A stretch of DNA of 64,000 bases from Sinorhizobium sp. B11 (GCA_039725955.1 CP091034.1:4522001-4586000), one strand, 5' to 3'; counted from the stretch's first letter, positions 25,401 to 34,008 are shown. Notes: generated by a model from the letters alone, not told the origin. Program-made: numbers and translations.

Positions 25401-25953
25401 ACGCCTTGCGGAACCGTTTGCGGAACCGGTCCAGATATTCTTCAAGAGCAGGCTGGCAACCCGGATCATTTACGACAGCCCGGTCGGGGACGAGGGCGAA
25501 CATCATCTCGTCACCCCATTCCATAAGCTCCGCTTCCGTCAGGATGCAGGTTCCCTTGACCGCTTCTTCCTTCAGATTGCCGGCACTGAGCAGACGGCAG
25601 AGATTTGCCCAACCTTTCCGGTTGCACGGATAGGCAAGGACATCAGGTGTTCCATCCGAAAAAACGAGGCGGGCACCCGGCTGAACCCGGATAGGATCGA
25701 AAATGATCTCCGTTTTTCCCTTCTTCTTCGCCTCGGCTAAAATCGCATCCCTGTTCCTGTATCTCTCCTCAAGCTGCTGTGCCTGCGCATGGGCCCGCAC
25801 CACGCCGGCAACCGAATTCCGGTCCGCGATGCCGAGGCCGCCGAGCTTCAGGCAGGCCGCCTGTACGACCATCTCTTCAGGCTTCGAAGCGCCTTCGAGG
25901 AACGAAAAATTCGTCTTCGCGCCGATCTCGAAAAATGCCGGTTCGGGTCTCAT
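22474..25953 (-). CDS. dnaE2: Error-prone DNA polymerase DnaE2
   Basis: 1,159 residues from the ATG at 25953, which overlaps the imuB stop (ATGA). A C-family polymerase: the PHP domain at the N-terminus (TNFSFLEGASKPEEM) is the degenerate form typical of DnaE2. The polymerase core has GRGSAANSVICY and the catalytic acidic motif PPDIDVDFEHERR. Helix-hairpin-helix and OB domains follow (VRQQPGSAKGVIFMTLEDE). It carries out mutagenic translesion synthesis with ImuA and ImuB and is SOS-induced. Distinct from the replicative DnaE1, which is not in the window. Confidence 0.96.
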   Translation of the reverse strand: MRPEPAFFEIGAKTNFSFLEGASKPEEMVVQAACLKLGGLGIADRNSVAGVVRAHAQAQQLEERYRNRDAILAEAKKKGKTEIIFDPIRVQPGARLVFSDGTPDVLAYPCNRKGWANLCRLLSAGNLKEEAVKGTCILTEAELMEWGDEMMFALVPDRAVVNDPGCQPALEEYLDRFRKRFRKAFFMALSPAYDGRDRQAFAVLAMLAARNRVPLIATNQPLYHDTERRPLSDIVIAIREHVEISEAGFLLAPNAERYLKDSREISRIFRDYPDAVENAQLFFGKLSFSLNELKHNYPPENDPGETPQETLERLTRAGAIKRYPDEIPKKVDEQIAYELDLIKRKNYASYFLTVHKIIHHARHVLKILCQGRGSAANSVICYCLEITEVDPTKTTLLFDRFISMDRDEPPDIDVDFEHERREDVIQSIYKRYGHEHAGLTAAVTSYRTRSAGREVAKAFGLSEDVQSAISSLVWGWSEDNLSERDAKAAGLDMKDRVTWNVLKYASELLSFPRHLTQHVGGFVITRDRLDEVVPIMKTAMPDRYMIEWDKDDLDNVQILKVDVLALGMLTCLRRAFTLLELHYDVKKTLADLGNKEHGEEGEPVYDMMGRADTLGVFQIESRAQMSMLPRLKPRVFYDLVIEVAIVRPGPIQGNMVHPYLKRRELRDKNLPIEYPSEKLKTVLERTLGVPLFQEQAMQIAITAADFEPAEADRLRRSMATFKRTGTIDSFQKRFVDGMIKNGYDPEFAEQCFNQIKGFGEYGFPESHAASFALLVYASSWLKAYYPDVFCAAMLNSQPMGFYAPAQLVRDAREHGVKILPADINLSNWECTLEEAAFEPAAIDFRHGEMRDIIKTRHAVRLGLLQIKGVSSKDMGRLIENRGERYHSVRDLWLRSGLQKSVIERLADADAFQSIGLSRRQALWAVRALDVKSATEELPLFEKVRHIDLQPEPAAKLPDMLPGEQVIEDYRYLSLSLKGHPVSFLREELGRTGVTRNVDLLRVTNGRRVIIAGLVLVRQQPGSAKGVIFMTLEDETGVANAIVWKKVFEKYRAVVMGARLVKIYGKLQSQSGVIHTVVEHIEDMTPLLGILQRETKRFGASERSDEVLRATQDHRQRKEADSLARDNLLRKIGEKRPSERAKDGDIAETASVMPRGRNFH

Positions 25954-27563
25954 GCAAAGACCCCATGCATGAACCATCGAGGATCGGGGCTGTCTCCATA
26001 GAGACCCCGGCGATAGATCCAGAAGCGGTGGCCGGCCTCATCCTCGATCCGGAAATAATCCCGCGCTTCGGCATCATCGCCATCGATCCACCATTCCATG
26101 GCAATTCGTTCAGGGCCTTCGCTTCTTGCCACCTGATGCTGCAGGCGCCGCCACCGGAAAGTCTGCGGCGCACCGTCAGGTACTTCGGCAAATGCGACCT
26201 CGACCGGCTCCGGCGTTGCAAAGAGCCGCAGCGGACGTTCCTCACGAAAAGGCAGCGCGCGCCTCTGCTCTGATTTGCGCCGTGCCGGAAGGTTCTCCAT
26301 TGCCGGGACCGTGATGACGGCGCGCTCCGGCACGTGGCTCTCCCGAAGCTGGAAGCTCTGCAGGCAATCCGCACCAAGCCGGGCCGCGACACGGTCGACA
26401 AAACTCGAAAGCGAGATTTCCCCCTGTCGATCTCCCTCGAAATCACCCTGCGCATCGTTGAACGGATCATGCCGCAATACATTCAGGCGCAGGATCTCAA
26501 AACCATAGCCGGCGTCGATATCGTCATAGATCACCTGTAGGCGCTCGAAAAATAGTCCCGCTATAAGCTTCGGTTCGCGAAGCGGCCGCGAGGCCCCGAC
26601 GGAAATGCGGTAAACCCGGCCATCGACACGAAACAGCACCAGTTCGAACACCCGCCCGCCGGCGCCACGCGTTTCCAGAGAGGGTTTCAGTGATATGGCA
26701 ACCTGCCCGGTAACGGCGAGGATCTGTTCCTCCGTTCCGATCGGCTCGGCCAGGCGACATTCGGAAGAGAGGCTGGCAACGGGAAGCCGGGGCGAAATCG
26801 GCTCCTCTTCATGGCCCAGCGCCTGATCGAGGCGCAGCAGCAGTGCCGGCCCGAAGCGGCGGGTCAGCGGCGCCCGCGGCGCATGGATAACGTCACCGAC
26901 ATATTTGAGGCCGAGCTTCCTCAAGGCATCGACAGTCTGGCCTTCCAGCCGCAGGGCCGCGACGGGCAGCGGCATCAGCATGCGCTCACTCTCCTCGTCG
27001 TCCACGACGCCACCCTGTCCGAAACGGGAGACAGCCCAAGAAAGACCAGGCGACGAGGAGATCGCGCCTCTCGCATCAAGCCCCATATGAAAGAGCCGTG
27101 ACAGGATATCCTGAAGCAGCGCCCTTTCCCCGCCGAAGAGATGAGCGCAGCCGGTAATATCCAGAAACAGCCCATCCTTGCCGTCGAGCGCCACCATCGG
27201 TGTATAGCGGTCGCACCAGTCAGCAATCGCCTCCAGCAGCCGGCGGTCGGCCGCAGGATCCTCTTCCACGACATCGAGCGCCGGATACATGGCGCGCGCC
27301 TCGGCAACGCCCTGCTCCTTCCGCAATCCCAGCTTCTCGGCGAATTCATCCAGCGCCGTCAGCCGCATGGCATTGTTGAGCTTGCCGGAACAGACGAGGG
27401 GGGCCGCTTCAGGACGCCCTTTCGAACGCCAGGACAGCCCCCATCGCCTGCGGGCGATGCGGTCCGTTGGCAGATGCGGAAAGCTGAGCGACAGAATGCG
27501 CGGACTGTTCGCCTGGAGGGCGAGCGAAGCTTGGTTCGTTGACGGGGAGAAATTCGCGTTCAT
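25950..27563 (-). CDS. imuB: Y-family polymerase-like protein ImuB
   Basis: 537 residues from the ATG at 27563; the open frame extends further but lies in the imuA coding region. It resembles Y-family polymerases, but the first catalytic motif is replaced (RILSLSFPHLPTDR where a metal-binding Asp is expected), so it is an inactive scaffold. The palm/fingers and little-finger regions are visible up to about residue 390. A C-terminal ImuB-specific tail follows (WWIDGDDAEARDYFRIEDE). ImuB binds the beta clamp, ImuA and DnaE2. The start lies about 155 bases inside imuA, so the genes share a long overlap. Confidence 0.94.
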   Translation of the reverse strand: MNANFSPSTNQASLALQANSPRILSLSFPHLPTDRIARRRWGLSWRSKGRPEAAPLVCSGKLNNAMRLTALDEFAEKLGLRKEQGVAEARAMYPALDVVEEDPAADRRLLEAIADWCDRYTPMVALDGKDGLFLDITGCAHLFGGERALLQDILSRLFHMGLDARGAISSSPGLSWAVSRFGQGGVVDDEESERMLMPLPVAALRLEGQTVDALRKLGLKYVGDVIHAPRAPLTRRFGPALLLRLDQALGHEEEPISPRLPVASLSSECRLAEPIGTEEQILAVTGQVAISLKPSLETRGAGGRVFELVLFRVDGRVYRISVGASRPLREPKLIAGLFFERLQVIYDDIDAGYGFEILRLNVLRHDPFNDAQGDFEGDRQGEISLSSFVDRVAARLGADCLQSFQLRESHVPERAVITVPAMENLPARRKSEQRRALPFREERPLRLFATPEPVEVAFAEVPDGAPQTFRWRRLQHQVARSEGPERIAMEWWIDGDDAEARDYFRIEDEAGHRFWIYRRGLYGDSPDPRWFMHGVFA

Positions 27564-28353
27564 GGGGATTCCACTCCAGAAGACAGGAGAGCGGGGCCGG
27601 ATTGCGGCTCTTCTCCAGCGTGAGACGGAAAATCGGATTGCCGATGCTGCCGGAAAGTTTTGATCCGTCCGGCAACGGTCGCAGATCCGACGGCGCCGGC
27701 TCGACATGCAGGCGGAAGGCGGCACTGCTCGCTTCCTCCTCTCCCGCCTGCCGGAGGAGAAAGAGCGGACGCTGCACCGCACGCGCCCTGAGACTGAGCC
27801 GGCGGCTTTCGGTCAGGCCGAAATGCAGGGGATTTCCGCGCACTTCGAAGACGACGGCCGAGAAGGCAGCACTTTCGATGGCTGCTTCCGCCAGCCAGAG
27901 CGCATCCTCCAGCTTGCGTGGCGCGGCATGGAAAAACCTCTCCGGCTTCAGCCCGAAATCCCTCAGCCCCGGAGCATAAGGGCGCCCCGCCTCCAATGTG
28001 CCGACAACATCACCGATCCAGAGCAGCGGCAGCAGCCTGCTGGTCTCCTCCTCCTGCTTCTGCAATCGCGCCGCAATGGCCATCGCCAGACCACTTGCCG
28101 CCCCTGCATCGCAAGAACTCGCCGCGCGAAATTCGGTAATTGCATCGAGCTGAAGGCCACCTTCCAAGGCGTCATCGAACTGCTCCACACCGAAAGGCAG
28201 GCGCGGCAGAATGCGCTCCTGAAGCCTCTCGCGCCCTTCCGACAAGGCTTCCCGTTCCGCTGCGGCCAGCGCCGGCGCGGACTTTCCCTCCAGTCGGGCA
28301 ATGGTTTCGCGGAGCGCAAAAAGCCGCTCGCGCGCCAGGGCGGTCTGCGCCAT
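27409..28353 (-). CDS. imuA: RecA-like mutagenesis protein ImuA
   Basis: 314 residues. It is distantly related to RecA/SulA: GRERLQERILPRLPFGVEQF then LEGGLQLDAITEFRA in the position of the RecA core; the Walker A loop is not intact. It partners ImuB and DnaE2 in SOS mutagenesis. It is the first gene of the cassette. The start ATG is 21 bases downstream of a LexA box. The C-terminal ~50 codons overlap the start of imuB in another frame. Confidence 0.93.
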   Translation of the reverse strand: MAQTALARERLFALRETIARLEGKSAPALAAAEREALSEGRERLQERILPRLPFGVEQFDDALEGGLQLDAITEFRAASSCDAGAASGLAMAIAARLQKQEEETSRLLPLLWIGDVVGTLEAGRPYAPGLRDFGLKPERFFHAAPRKLEDALWLAEAAIESAAFSAVVFEVRGNPLHFGLTESRRLSLRARAVQRPLFLLRQAGEEEASSAAFRLHVEPAPSDLRPLPDGSKLSGSIGNPIFRLTLEKSRNPAPLSCLLEWNPHEREFLPVNEPSFARPPGEQSAHSVAQLSASANGPHRPQAMGAVLAFERAS

Positions 28354-28374
28354 GGCGGTCTCTCCATTCGTCTT

Positions 28375-28389
28375 GTTCCTGTTATGTTC
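28375..28389. promoter_or_regulatory. LexA box of imuA-imuB-dnaE2
   Basis: GTTC (28375-28378), seven bases, GTTC (28386-28389): the direct-repeat SOS box of alphaproteobacteria, in the short gap between imuA and the divergent metallopeptidase gene. It should repress the cassette until DNA damage. Confidence 0.9.
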
Positions 28390-28515
28390 CTATGGATTCC
28401 AGAGCTCTAATAAAGAGTCAACCGTCATTTTATAAGAATTTATTCCTGCCTTTGATTCCGCACTCGAAAATCGGCGATAAAGGTTCTATATGGGCCGGCA
28501 AAGGAAGGAATATTC

Positions 28516-28953
28516 ATGGCCCACGTAGACCGGAGCGATGATTGGCGGGATCGCCATGCGCCGACGATCAGCACCTTCGAGTCGCTGGCAATGGAGGCCT
28601 ACAGCCATCTGCCGGACGAATTTCGCAAGCTGACGACCAATCTGAACATCGAAATCGAAGACTTCCCCGATGACGAAGTTTTCGAGGATATGGCGCTTGA
28701 AACACCCTTTGACCTGCTCGGCCTTTTCGAGGGACGCGGCATTTCGGAGCGCTTTACCGTGGAAACCGGCGAGATGCCGAACCGCATCCGCCTCTATCGC
28801 CGTCCGATCCTCGATTACTGGGCCGAAAACGACGAAACGCTGGGCGACATCATCACCCATGTGCTGATCCATGAGATCGGCCACCACTTCGGCCTCAGCG
28901 ACGATGACATGGAACGCATTGAGGCAAGCGCCGAAGAAGCGGCCGAACGCTGA
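28516..28953 (+). CDS. Zincin-like metallopeptidase-family protein
   Basis: 145 residues of the small zincin-like family (PF06262/DUF1025). The zinc motif HVLIHEIGHHFGLSDDDM lies near residues 115-132. An acidic region in the middle (IEIEDFPDDEVFED) is usual for the family. No signal peptide, so cytoplasmic. Physiological substrate unknown. AGGAAGGAA precedes the ATG. It is divergent from imuA, across the LexA box, but the distance (127 bases) makes SOS control of this gene uncertain. Confidence 0.85.
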   Translation: MAHVDRSDDWRDRHAPTISTFESLAMEAYSHLPDEFRKLTTNLNIEIEDFPDDEVFEDMALETPFDLLGLFEGRGISERFTVETGEMPNRIRLYRRPILDYWAENDETLGDIITHVLIHEIGHHFGLSDDDMERIEASAEEAAER

Positions 28954-28955
28954 CC

Positions 28956-29162
28956 TTATTGCTCGGACAGCTTCATGTCCGGGTGATAATCCTTACCCTC
29001 GACGTCCTTGACGACGGCCTGGCCACACTGCATCTGGCCGGTCGCAGCGTTGAAGCTATAGGTGGGCGAGCCCGACAGCGACCAGCCCTTGTTCAGCGCG
29101 GCCGTCACCTTGTGGCAGAAGGAAGCGTCGTCGGGACCGGTCAGGAAGCGGTAGAGTTTCAT
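28956..29162 (-). CDS. DUF1737-family small protein
   Basis: 68 residues with the DUF1737 pattern: MKLYRFLTGPDDASFCHKV, LNKGWSLSGSPTYSFN and GQMQCGQAVVK. Function unknown. Its ATG overlaps the stop of the upstream lyase gene (TGATG), so the two are co-translated. Its stop lies 2 bases from the convergent metallopeptidase stop. Confidence 0.8.
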   Translation of the reverse strand: MKLYRFLTGPDDASFCHKVTAALNKGWSLSGSPTYSFNAATGQMQCGQAVVKDVEGKDYHPDMKLSEQ

Positions 29163-30067
29163 CAGGCGGGCTTTCTTGCGGAAATCAGGTGCGCTTTATG
29201 GACCAGAGCTTCCGCCTGGACAAGATGCAGCCGCTCGATCATCCGCCCGTTCGCATTGATGACATTGAGCCCATCGGTCGCCGGGTCGGCAAAGGCGGCG
29301 ATGATAGCCTCCGCCTCCGCGATCTCCTCCTCGTCAGGTCCGAAATGCACGTTGGCGGCTGCAATCTGCGCCGGATGGATCAGCATCTTTCCGGCAAAAC
29401 CCATGGCACGCCCCTGCTCGCATTCGGCATCGAAGCCATCGCCATCCCGGAAATCGTTGAACACGCTGTCGAGCGCATCGAGACCGTAGGCTTTTACTGC
29501 CAGAACGACCTGCATCAGCCAGGGCACGAGATAGGTCCGCCCCGGCTGCGGCAAGACGCCCGTTTCCTTGCGCAGATCGTTGAGCCCGACGACCAGGCAA
29601 TCGAGCCGTGATCCCGGTGTGCGGCCGGATTCGGCGATTGCTGCGGCATTCAGCACGCCGCGCGGCGTCTCGATCATCGCCCAGATGCGCAATTCGTCCG
29701 GCGCATAGGCTTCGGCAAGCAGATCACCGATGGCCATGACGTCCTGCGGTTCGTCCACCTTCGGCAGGAGAACGGCATCGGGCGATAATGTCTTTATCAG
29801 CTCCAGATCCGCCAGCCCGTATCCGGATGACAAAGAGTTGATGCGGATGATCCTTTCCTTGCCCTCAAGCGGCGGTCCGGCAAAAAAAGCTTTCAGATTG
29901 TCTCGGGCTTCCGCTTTCTTATCGGGGGCTACGGAATCCTCCAGATCGAAAATAACTGCATCGCAATCAAGGGAATAGGTCTTTTCAAGCGCCCGCGCAT
30001 TGATGGCGGGCACGCTCAGTACAGAACGGCGCAGACGCAGGGAACGGAGAGGTGGTGTTCGGCTCAT
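29162..30067 (-). CDS. HpcH/HpaI aldolase (CitE-like CoA ester lyase)
   Basis: 301 residues, a TIM-barrel lyase of the citrate lyase beta/malyl-CoA lyase group: RLRRSVLSVPAINARALEK, AVIFDLEDSVAPDKK (metal-binding Glu/Asp), RIIRINSLSSGYGLADLELI, LLPKVDEPQDV, WAMIETPRGVLNA and GFAGKMLIHPAQI. Free-standing members cleave 3-hydroxyacyl-CoA esters such as malyl-CoA or citramalyl-CoA; the exact substrate cannot be read. No citrate lyase alpha or gamma gene is nearby, so it is not part of a citrate lyase complex. First gene of a two-gene operon with the DUF1737 gene. Confidence 0.88.
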   Translation of the reverse strand: MSRTPPLRSLRLRRSVLSVPAINARALEKTYSLDCDAVIFDLEDSVAPDKKAEARDNLKAFFAGPPLEGKERIIRINSLSSGYGLADLELIKTLSPDAVLLPKVDEPQDVMAIGDLLAEAYAPDELRIWAMIETPRGVLNAAAIAESGRTPGSRLDCLVVGLNDLRKETGVLPQPGRTYLVPWLMQVVLAVKAYGLDALDSVFNDFRDGDGFDAECEQGRAMGFAGKMLIHPAQIAAANVHFGPDEEEIAEAEAIIAAFADPATDGLNVINANGRMIERLHLVQAEALVHKAHLISARKPA

Positions 30068-30180
30068 GGATTATTAGTGCCAAGCTTCGCAAAACCCGGC
30101 AAGACAACAAAAAGCCATGCTTGGCTTGCAGAGAGAAAAAAGAAGGACCACATTCCTTTCCGTAGAAAGGTCTCTAACCA

Positions 30181-30411
30181 ATGCAGAACATTCGCTCCAT
30201 CTTCTTCATGCTTGCCGGCGCCACGGTTTTCGTAGCCATGCTGCTTCTCACCTTCTCGGTCACGCTCGCCGTCGGCGGCATCCTGACCGTGCTCATGGTC
30301 GGTCGCGCCCTTTCGATGAAGATGAAGCCCGCTCCCGTCCGCGCCCGCGCTGACGGCAAGCGCGAAATGCGCATCTGGAACGACGGCCGCGGCACCATCA
30401 TCGATCTCTGA
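30181..30411 (+). CDS. Small membrane protein
   Basis: 76 residues. Residues 6-42 are hydrophobic (IFFMLAGATVFVAMLLLTFS, then VTLAVGGILTVLMVG), enough for one long or two short membrane spans. The C-terminus is basic and soluble (MKMKPAPVRARADGKREMR, then IWNDGRGTIIDL). No family recognised. AAGG lies about 11 bases before the ATG. Codon use matches the neighbours, so it is likely a real rhizobial gene. Confidence 0.65.
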   Translation: MQNIRSIFFMLAGATVFVAMLLLTFSVTLAVGGILTVLMVGRALSMKMKPAPVRARADGKREMRIWNDGRGTIIDL

Positions 30412-30522
30412 TCGCTTTTCCCTGAAAATTCTGACCGACATTGTCGGCTCACACTCCCTTGCTACGTCCTTGAAGCAGCCGAGCATTCAGCCGGCACTTC
30501 AAAAAACGAATGGAGGACGAGC

Positions 30523-30942
30523 ATGGACGCGATGGAGAGCAACCAAGCCAAGATGCCGCCGGTCAAGAATGGCCTGCTTCCCTATCTGACGGTCGATGGC
30601 GCGGCAAAGGCTGCGGAATTCTACAAGAAGGCTTTCGGCGCCGAACAGGCCTATATCGTGCCGCCCGACGAGAGTGGCCGTACGATGCACGTGCACCTTT
30701 ATATCAACGGCAGTTCCCTCATGCTGTCTGATGCCTATCCGGAATACGGCCATCCCTTCAAAGGCCATGAAGGTTTCGCCATCCAGCTGGTCATCGACGA
30801 TATCGATTTCTGGTGGGACCGCGCAGTGGCTGCCGGCGCCGAAGTCGTCATGCCGGTCGAACTGATGTTCTGGGGCGACCGCTACGGCCAGCTTCGTGAT
30901 CCGTTCGGCGTGCTCTGGGGCCTGAACGCCCCATCCAAATAA
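30523..30942 (+). CDS. VOC-family (glyoxalase-like) protein
   Basis: 139 residues, PhnB-like VOC fold: LLPYLTVDGAAKAAEFYKKA, MHVHLYINGSSLMLSDAYPE, FAIQLVIDDIDFWWDRAV and WGDRYGQLRDPFGVLWGL. Such proteins bind a metal in a cupped beta-sheet. Many are uncharacterised; some detoxify or isomerise small molecules. GGAGG precedes the ATG. Monocistronic by spacing. Confidence 0.87.
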   Translation: MDAMESNQAKMPPVKNGLLPYLTVDGAAKAAEFYKKAFGAEQAYIVPPDESGRTMHVHLYINGSSLMLSDAYPEYGHPFKGHEGFAIQLVIDDIDFWWDRAVAAGAEVVMPVELMFWGDRYGQLRDPFGVLWGLNAPSK

Positions 30943-31088
30943 AGGCCAAGTAAGAGGACGCTCGCAATCGGCAGGCCGCGCGAAACGTCGCGTGGCCTCC
31001 ATCGGCGAAAGATTCTTCTTCATTTCGGCGGAAAACTGGAATAGATGCAAAATCAGAAAGTACGTTTTGCTGAAATGGAGCATGGGTC

Positions 31089-31697
31089 ATGGATAAATTC
31101 GTGAAGCTCACGGGCGTTGCAGCGCCCCTGCCGGTCGTCAACATCGACACCGACATGATCATTCCGAAGGACTATCTGAAGACCATCAAGCGCACCGGCC
31201 TTGGCAAGGGCCTTTTCGCCGAAGCCCGCTACAATGAAGACGGTTCCGAAAACCCTGATTTCGTGCTGAACAAGCCGGCCTACCGCGAGGCAAAGATCCT
31301 GGTTGCCGGCGACAATTTCGGTTGTGGCTCCTCGCGCGAACATGCTCCGTGGGCACTGCTCGATTTCGGTATCCGCTGCGTGATCTCGACCAGCTTCGCC
31401 GACATCTTCTACAACAACTGTTTCAAGAACGGCATCCTGCCGATCAAGGTCAGTCAGGAAGACCTCGACAAGCTGATGGACGACGCCGAACGCGGTTCCA
31501 ACGCCGTTCTGAGCGTCGACCTCGAAAACCTCGAAATCACCGGTCCGGATGGCGGCTCGATCAAGTTCGATCTCGACGAATTCAAGCGTCACTGCCTGCT
31601 GAACGGCCTCGACGATATCGGCCTGACCATGGAAAAGGGCAAGGCGATCGACGAATTCGAAAAGAAGAACGCCGCTTCGCACCCCTGGGCTGCCTGA
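31089..31697 (+). CDS. leuD: 3-isopropylmalate dehydratase, small subunit
   Basis: 202 residues. The swivel domain of the leucine-pathway aconitase-type enzyme: MDKFVKLTGVAAPLPVVNID, TDMIIPKDYLKTI, GDNFGCGSSREHAPWAL and INNC-type FYNNCFKNGILPI. It pairs with LeuC, not in this window, to isomerise 2- and 3-isopropylmalate. GGAG lies upstream of the ATG. A clear terminator follows, so it is the last gene of its transcript. leuB lies 1.2 kb further on. Confidence 0.97.
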   Translation: MDKFVKLTGVAAPLPVVNIDTDMIIPKDYLKTIKRTGLGKGLFAEARYNEDGSENPDFVLNKPAYREAKILVAGDNFGCGSSREHAPWALLDFGIRCVISTSFADIFYNNCFKNGILPIKVSQEDLDKLMDDAERGSNAVLSVDLENLEITGPDGGSIKFDLDEFKRHCLLNGLDDIGLTMEKGKAIDEFEKKNAASHPWAA

Positions 31698-31722
31698 GCC
31701 CTATCAAATTGCTTTTAGATCG

Positions 31723-31750
31723 AGCCGGGCTAGCTGCCCGGCTTTTTCTT
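31723..31750 (+). terminator. Rho-independent terminator after leuD
   Basis: AGCCGGGC (31723-31730), loop TAGCT, GCCCGGCT (31736-31743), followed by TTTTCTT. Standard intrinsic terminator. Confidence 0.88.
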
Positions 31751-31759
31751 GCCCGGGTC

Positions 31760-32692
31760 TCAGAGAAATTTCCCTTTCCAGAGGTCAAGCTTTTCGAGCG
31801 ACACGCCGATACCGCCACAGACTTCGATGAGCGGATTGTTAAAGCGCGACAGCAGGCCAGCGTGGACATCGGCAACGGCAAGTGCTGCACCACAGGCCGG
31901 TTCGACCAGGATGCGCTGCGCATCGGCAAATTTCCGGCAGGCGGAAACGGCATCGGCATCGCTGACGAGAACACTTTCAATCGGGTGATGCTTTGGCAGA
32001 TCGAAAACATGCTGCGCCACCTGCCGTGCGCCGAGTGAAGTGGCAATCGATGTAATGGCCGGTAGCGAAATACGCTCGTTGGCCTTGAGGCTGGCATGAA
32101 ATGATGCTGCTCCCTCCGTCTCGACGGCAATGACAGGCACGTCGGAAAGCCCATTCCGCCTCAGTCCCTCGACGATTCCGGCAAGCAACCCGCCGCCGCC
32201 AACGCTGGTAACGACGCAATCGAATTTGGCCCCTTTCGCCACCACCTCGTCGATCAGCGTGGCATGGCCATCCCACAGGAGCGGATGATCGAAAGGATGC
32301 ACATAGGTTGCCTTGCGGCTCTCAGCGAGAGCGATTGCATGCGCATTGGCCTCGTCGAAGACAGATCCATGGACGAGCACCTTGGCACCTGTTGCGGCAA
32401 TCGTCCGGCGCACGTCCGGCGCTGTCGTCTCGGGCACGACGATGGTAACAGGCACGCCGAGCGCCCGTCCGGCATAGGCCGCGGCAATGCCGGCATTGCC
32501 GCCCGAAGCGCAGAAGATCTCGCGCGCGCCGTTTTGAACCTCATGCTGGCAAAGCCGGCCTACACCGCGAAGCTTGAAGCTGCCGGAAGGCTGCAGCGCA
32601 TCGAGCTTCAGCCAGAGCGGCTTGTCACTGATGCTATAATCAGGTGCCGTCTGGAAGAGAGGCGTGTCGAGATGGAGAGGCGCGAAAGACAT
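31760..32692 (-). CDS. PLP-dependent serine/threonine dehydratase-like enzyme
   Basis: 310 residues, fold type II PLP enzyme close to L-serine dehydratase/threonine deaminase. The PLP lysine is K40 in PSGSFKLRG. FCASGGNAGIAAAYAG is the substrate loop and VVTSVGGGGLLAGIVEGL the phosphate-binding glycine loop. It would deaminate serine or threonine to a 2-oxo acid and ammonia. There is no regulatory ACT domain, so it is a short, catabolic-type form. Convergent with leuD and divergent from leuB. Substrate preference uncertain. Confidence 0.88.
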   Translation of the reverse strand: MSFAPLHLDTPLFQTAPDYSISDKPLWLKLDALQPSGSFKLRGVGRLCQHEVQNGAREIFCASGGNAGIAAAYAGRALGVPVTIVVPETTAPDVRRTIAATGAKVLVHGSVFDEANAHAIALAESRKATYVHPFDHPLLWDGHATLIDEVVAKGAKFDCVVTSVGGGGLLAGIVEGLRRNGLSDVPVIAVETEGAASFHASLKANERISLPAITSIATSLGARQVAQHVFDLPKHHPIESVLVSDADAVSACRKFADAQRILVEPACGAALAVADVHAGLLSRFNNPLIEVCGGIGVSLEKLDLWKGKFL

Positions 32693-32873
32693 GGACGAAT
32701 ATCCGAAAAAGAATGGGCAGAGTTATCGTTCTAGCCCGTTTGCGAGCACGGGAGCAACCGTGTCGGACATCACATGACACGAAGCCAGGCGTACCGATTC
32801 ACCCCTTCTCTCGCTTGAAATGCCCATTTCCGGGGTCTAAGAAACCGCAGCTTGTTTTTCCGCGGAGGCTTTC

Positions 32874-33986
32874 ATGACAGTGCGCAATCTTTTCCTGCTG
32901 CCGGGCGACGGCATCGGCCCCGAAGCGATGGGCGAGGTCCGCAAGATCATCGCTTACATGAACGAAGCGATGAATGCCGGTTTCGTCACCGATGAAGGCC
33001 TCGTTGGCGGTTCTGCTTACGATGCGCATGGTGCGGCGATCTCCGAAGACGACATGAAGAAGGCGCTTGCTGCCGATGCCGTGCTGTTCGGTGCCGTCGG
33101 CGGCCCGAAGTGGGATAGCGTTCCCTATGAAGTTCGCCCGGAAGCCGGCCTGCTGCGCCTGCGCAAGGACTTGGAACTCTTCGCAAACCTGCGCCCTGCA
33201 ATCTGCTATCCGGCGCTTGCTTCCGCTTCCTCGCTGAAGCCGGAACTGGTCGAAGGCCTCGACATCCTCATCATCCGTGAACTGACGGGCGGCGTCTATT
33301 TCGGCGAGCCGAAGGAAATCATCGACCTCGGCAACGGCCAGAAGCGCGGTATCGATACCCAGGTTTACGATACCTACGAAATCGAGCGCATTGCCGGCGT
33401 CGCCTTCGAAATGGCCCGCACCCGCAACAACCGCGTCTGCTCCATGGAAAAGCGCAACGTCATGAAGTCGGGCGTGCTCTGGAACCAGGTCGTGACGGAA
33501 ACCCACAAGGCGAAATATTCCGACGTCCAACTCGACCATATGCTGGCCGATGCCGGCGGCATGCAGCTTGTGCGCCAGCCGAAGCAGTTCGACGTCATCG
33601 TCACCGACAACCTCTTCGGCGACATGCTCTCCGACGTGGCCGCCATGCTCACGGGCTCACTCGGCATGCTGCCGTCTGCCTCGCTCGGCGCCCCGGACGG
33701 CAAGACCGGCAAGCGCAAGGCGCTCTATGAGCCGGTGCACGGCTCGGCGCCCGATATCGCCGGCAAGGGTATCGCCAACCCGATCGCCATGATCGCCTCC
33801 TTCGCCATGTGCCTTCGCTACTCATTCAACATGGTCAAGGAGGCGGATAACCTGGAAAAGGCGATAGCAAACGTGCTCGACAAGGGCATCCGCACTGGCG
33901 ACATCATGGCACCGGGCAGCCGCCAGGTCGGCACCGTCGAAATGGGCGAAGCCATCCTCGCCGAATTCAAGGCGCTTTCCGCCTGA
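32874..33986 (+). CDS. leuB: 3-isopropylmalate dehydrogenase
   Basis: 370 residues, normal length. It oxidises and decarboxylates 3-isopropylmalate with NAD+ in leucine synthesis. Motifs: NLFLLPGDGIGPEAMGEV, LFGAVGGPKWD, LLRLRKDLELFANLRP, the substrate region RELTGGVYFGEPKE, and the cofactor/metal region NLFGDMLSDVAAML and YEPVHGSAPDIAGKGIANP. GGAGG precedes the ATG. The terminator at 34009 ends a single-gene transcript. Confidence 0.97.
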   Translation: MTVRNLFLLPGDGIGPEAMGEVRKIIAYMNEAMNAGFVTDEGLVGGSAYDAHGAAISEDDMKKALAADAVLFGAVGGPKWDSVPYEVRPEAGLLRLRKDLELFANLRPAICYPALASASSLKPELVEGLDILIIRELTGGVYFGEPKEIIDLGNGQKRGIDTQVYDTYEIERIAGVAFEMARTRNNRVCSMEKRNVMKSGVLWNQVVTETHKAKYSDVQLDHMLADAGGMQLVRQPKQFDVIVTDNLFGDMLSDVAAMLTGSLGMLPSASLGAPDGKTGKRKALYEPVHGSAPDIAGKGIANPIAMIASFAMCLRYSFNMVKEADNLEKAIANVLDKGIRTGDIMAPGSRQVGTVEMGEAILAEFKALSA

Positions 33987-34008
33987 TATTTCACGTGAAA
34001 CGCTTTTC

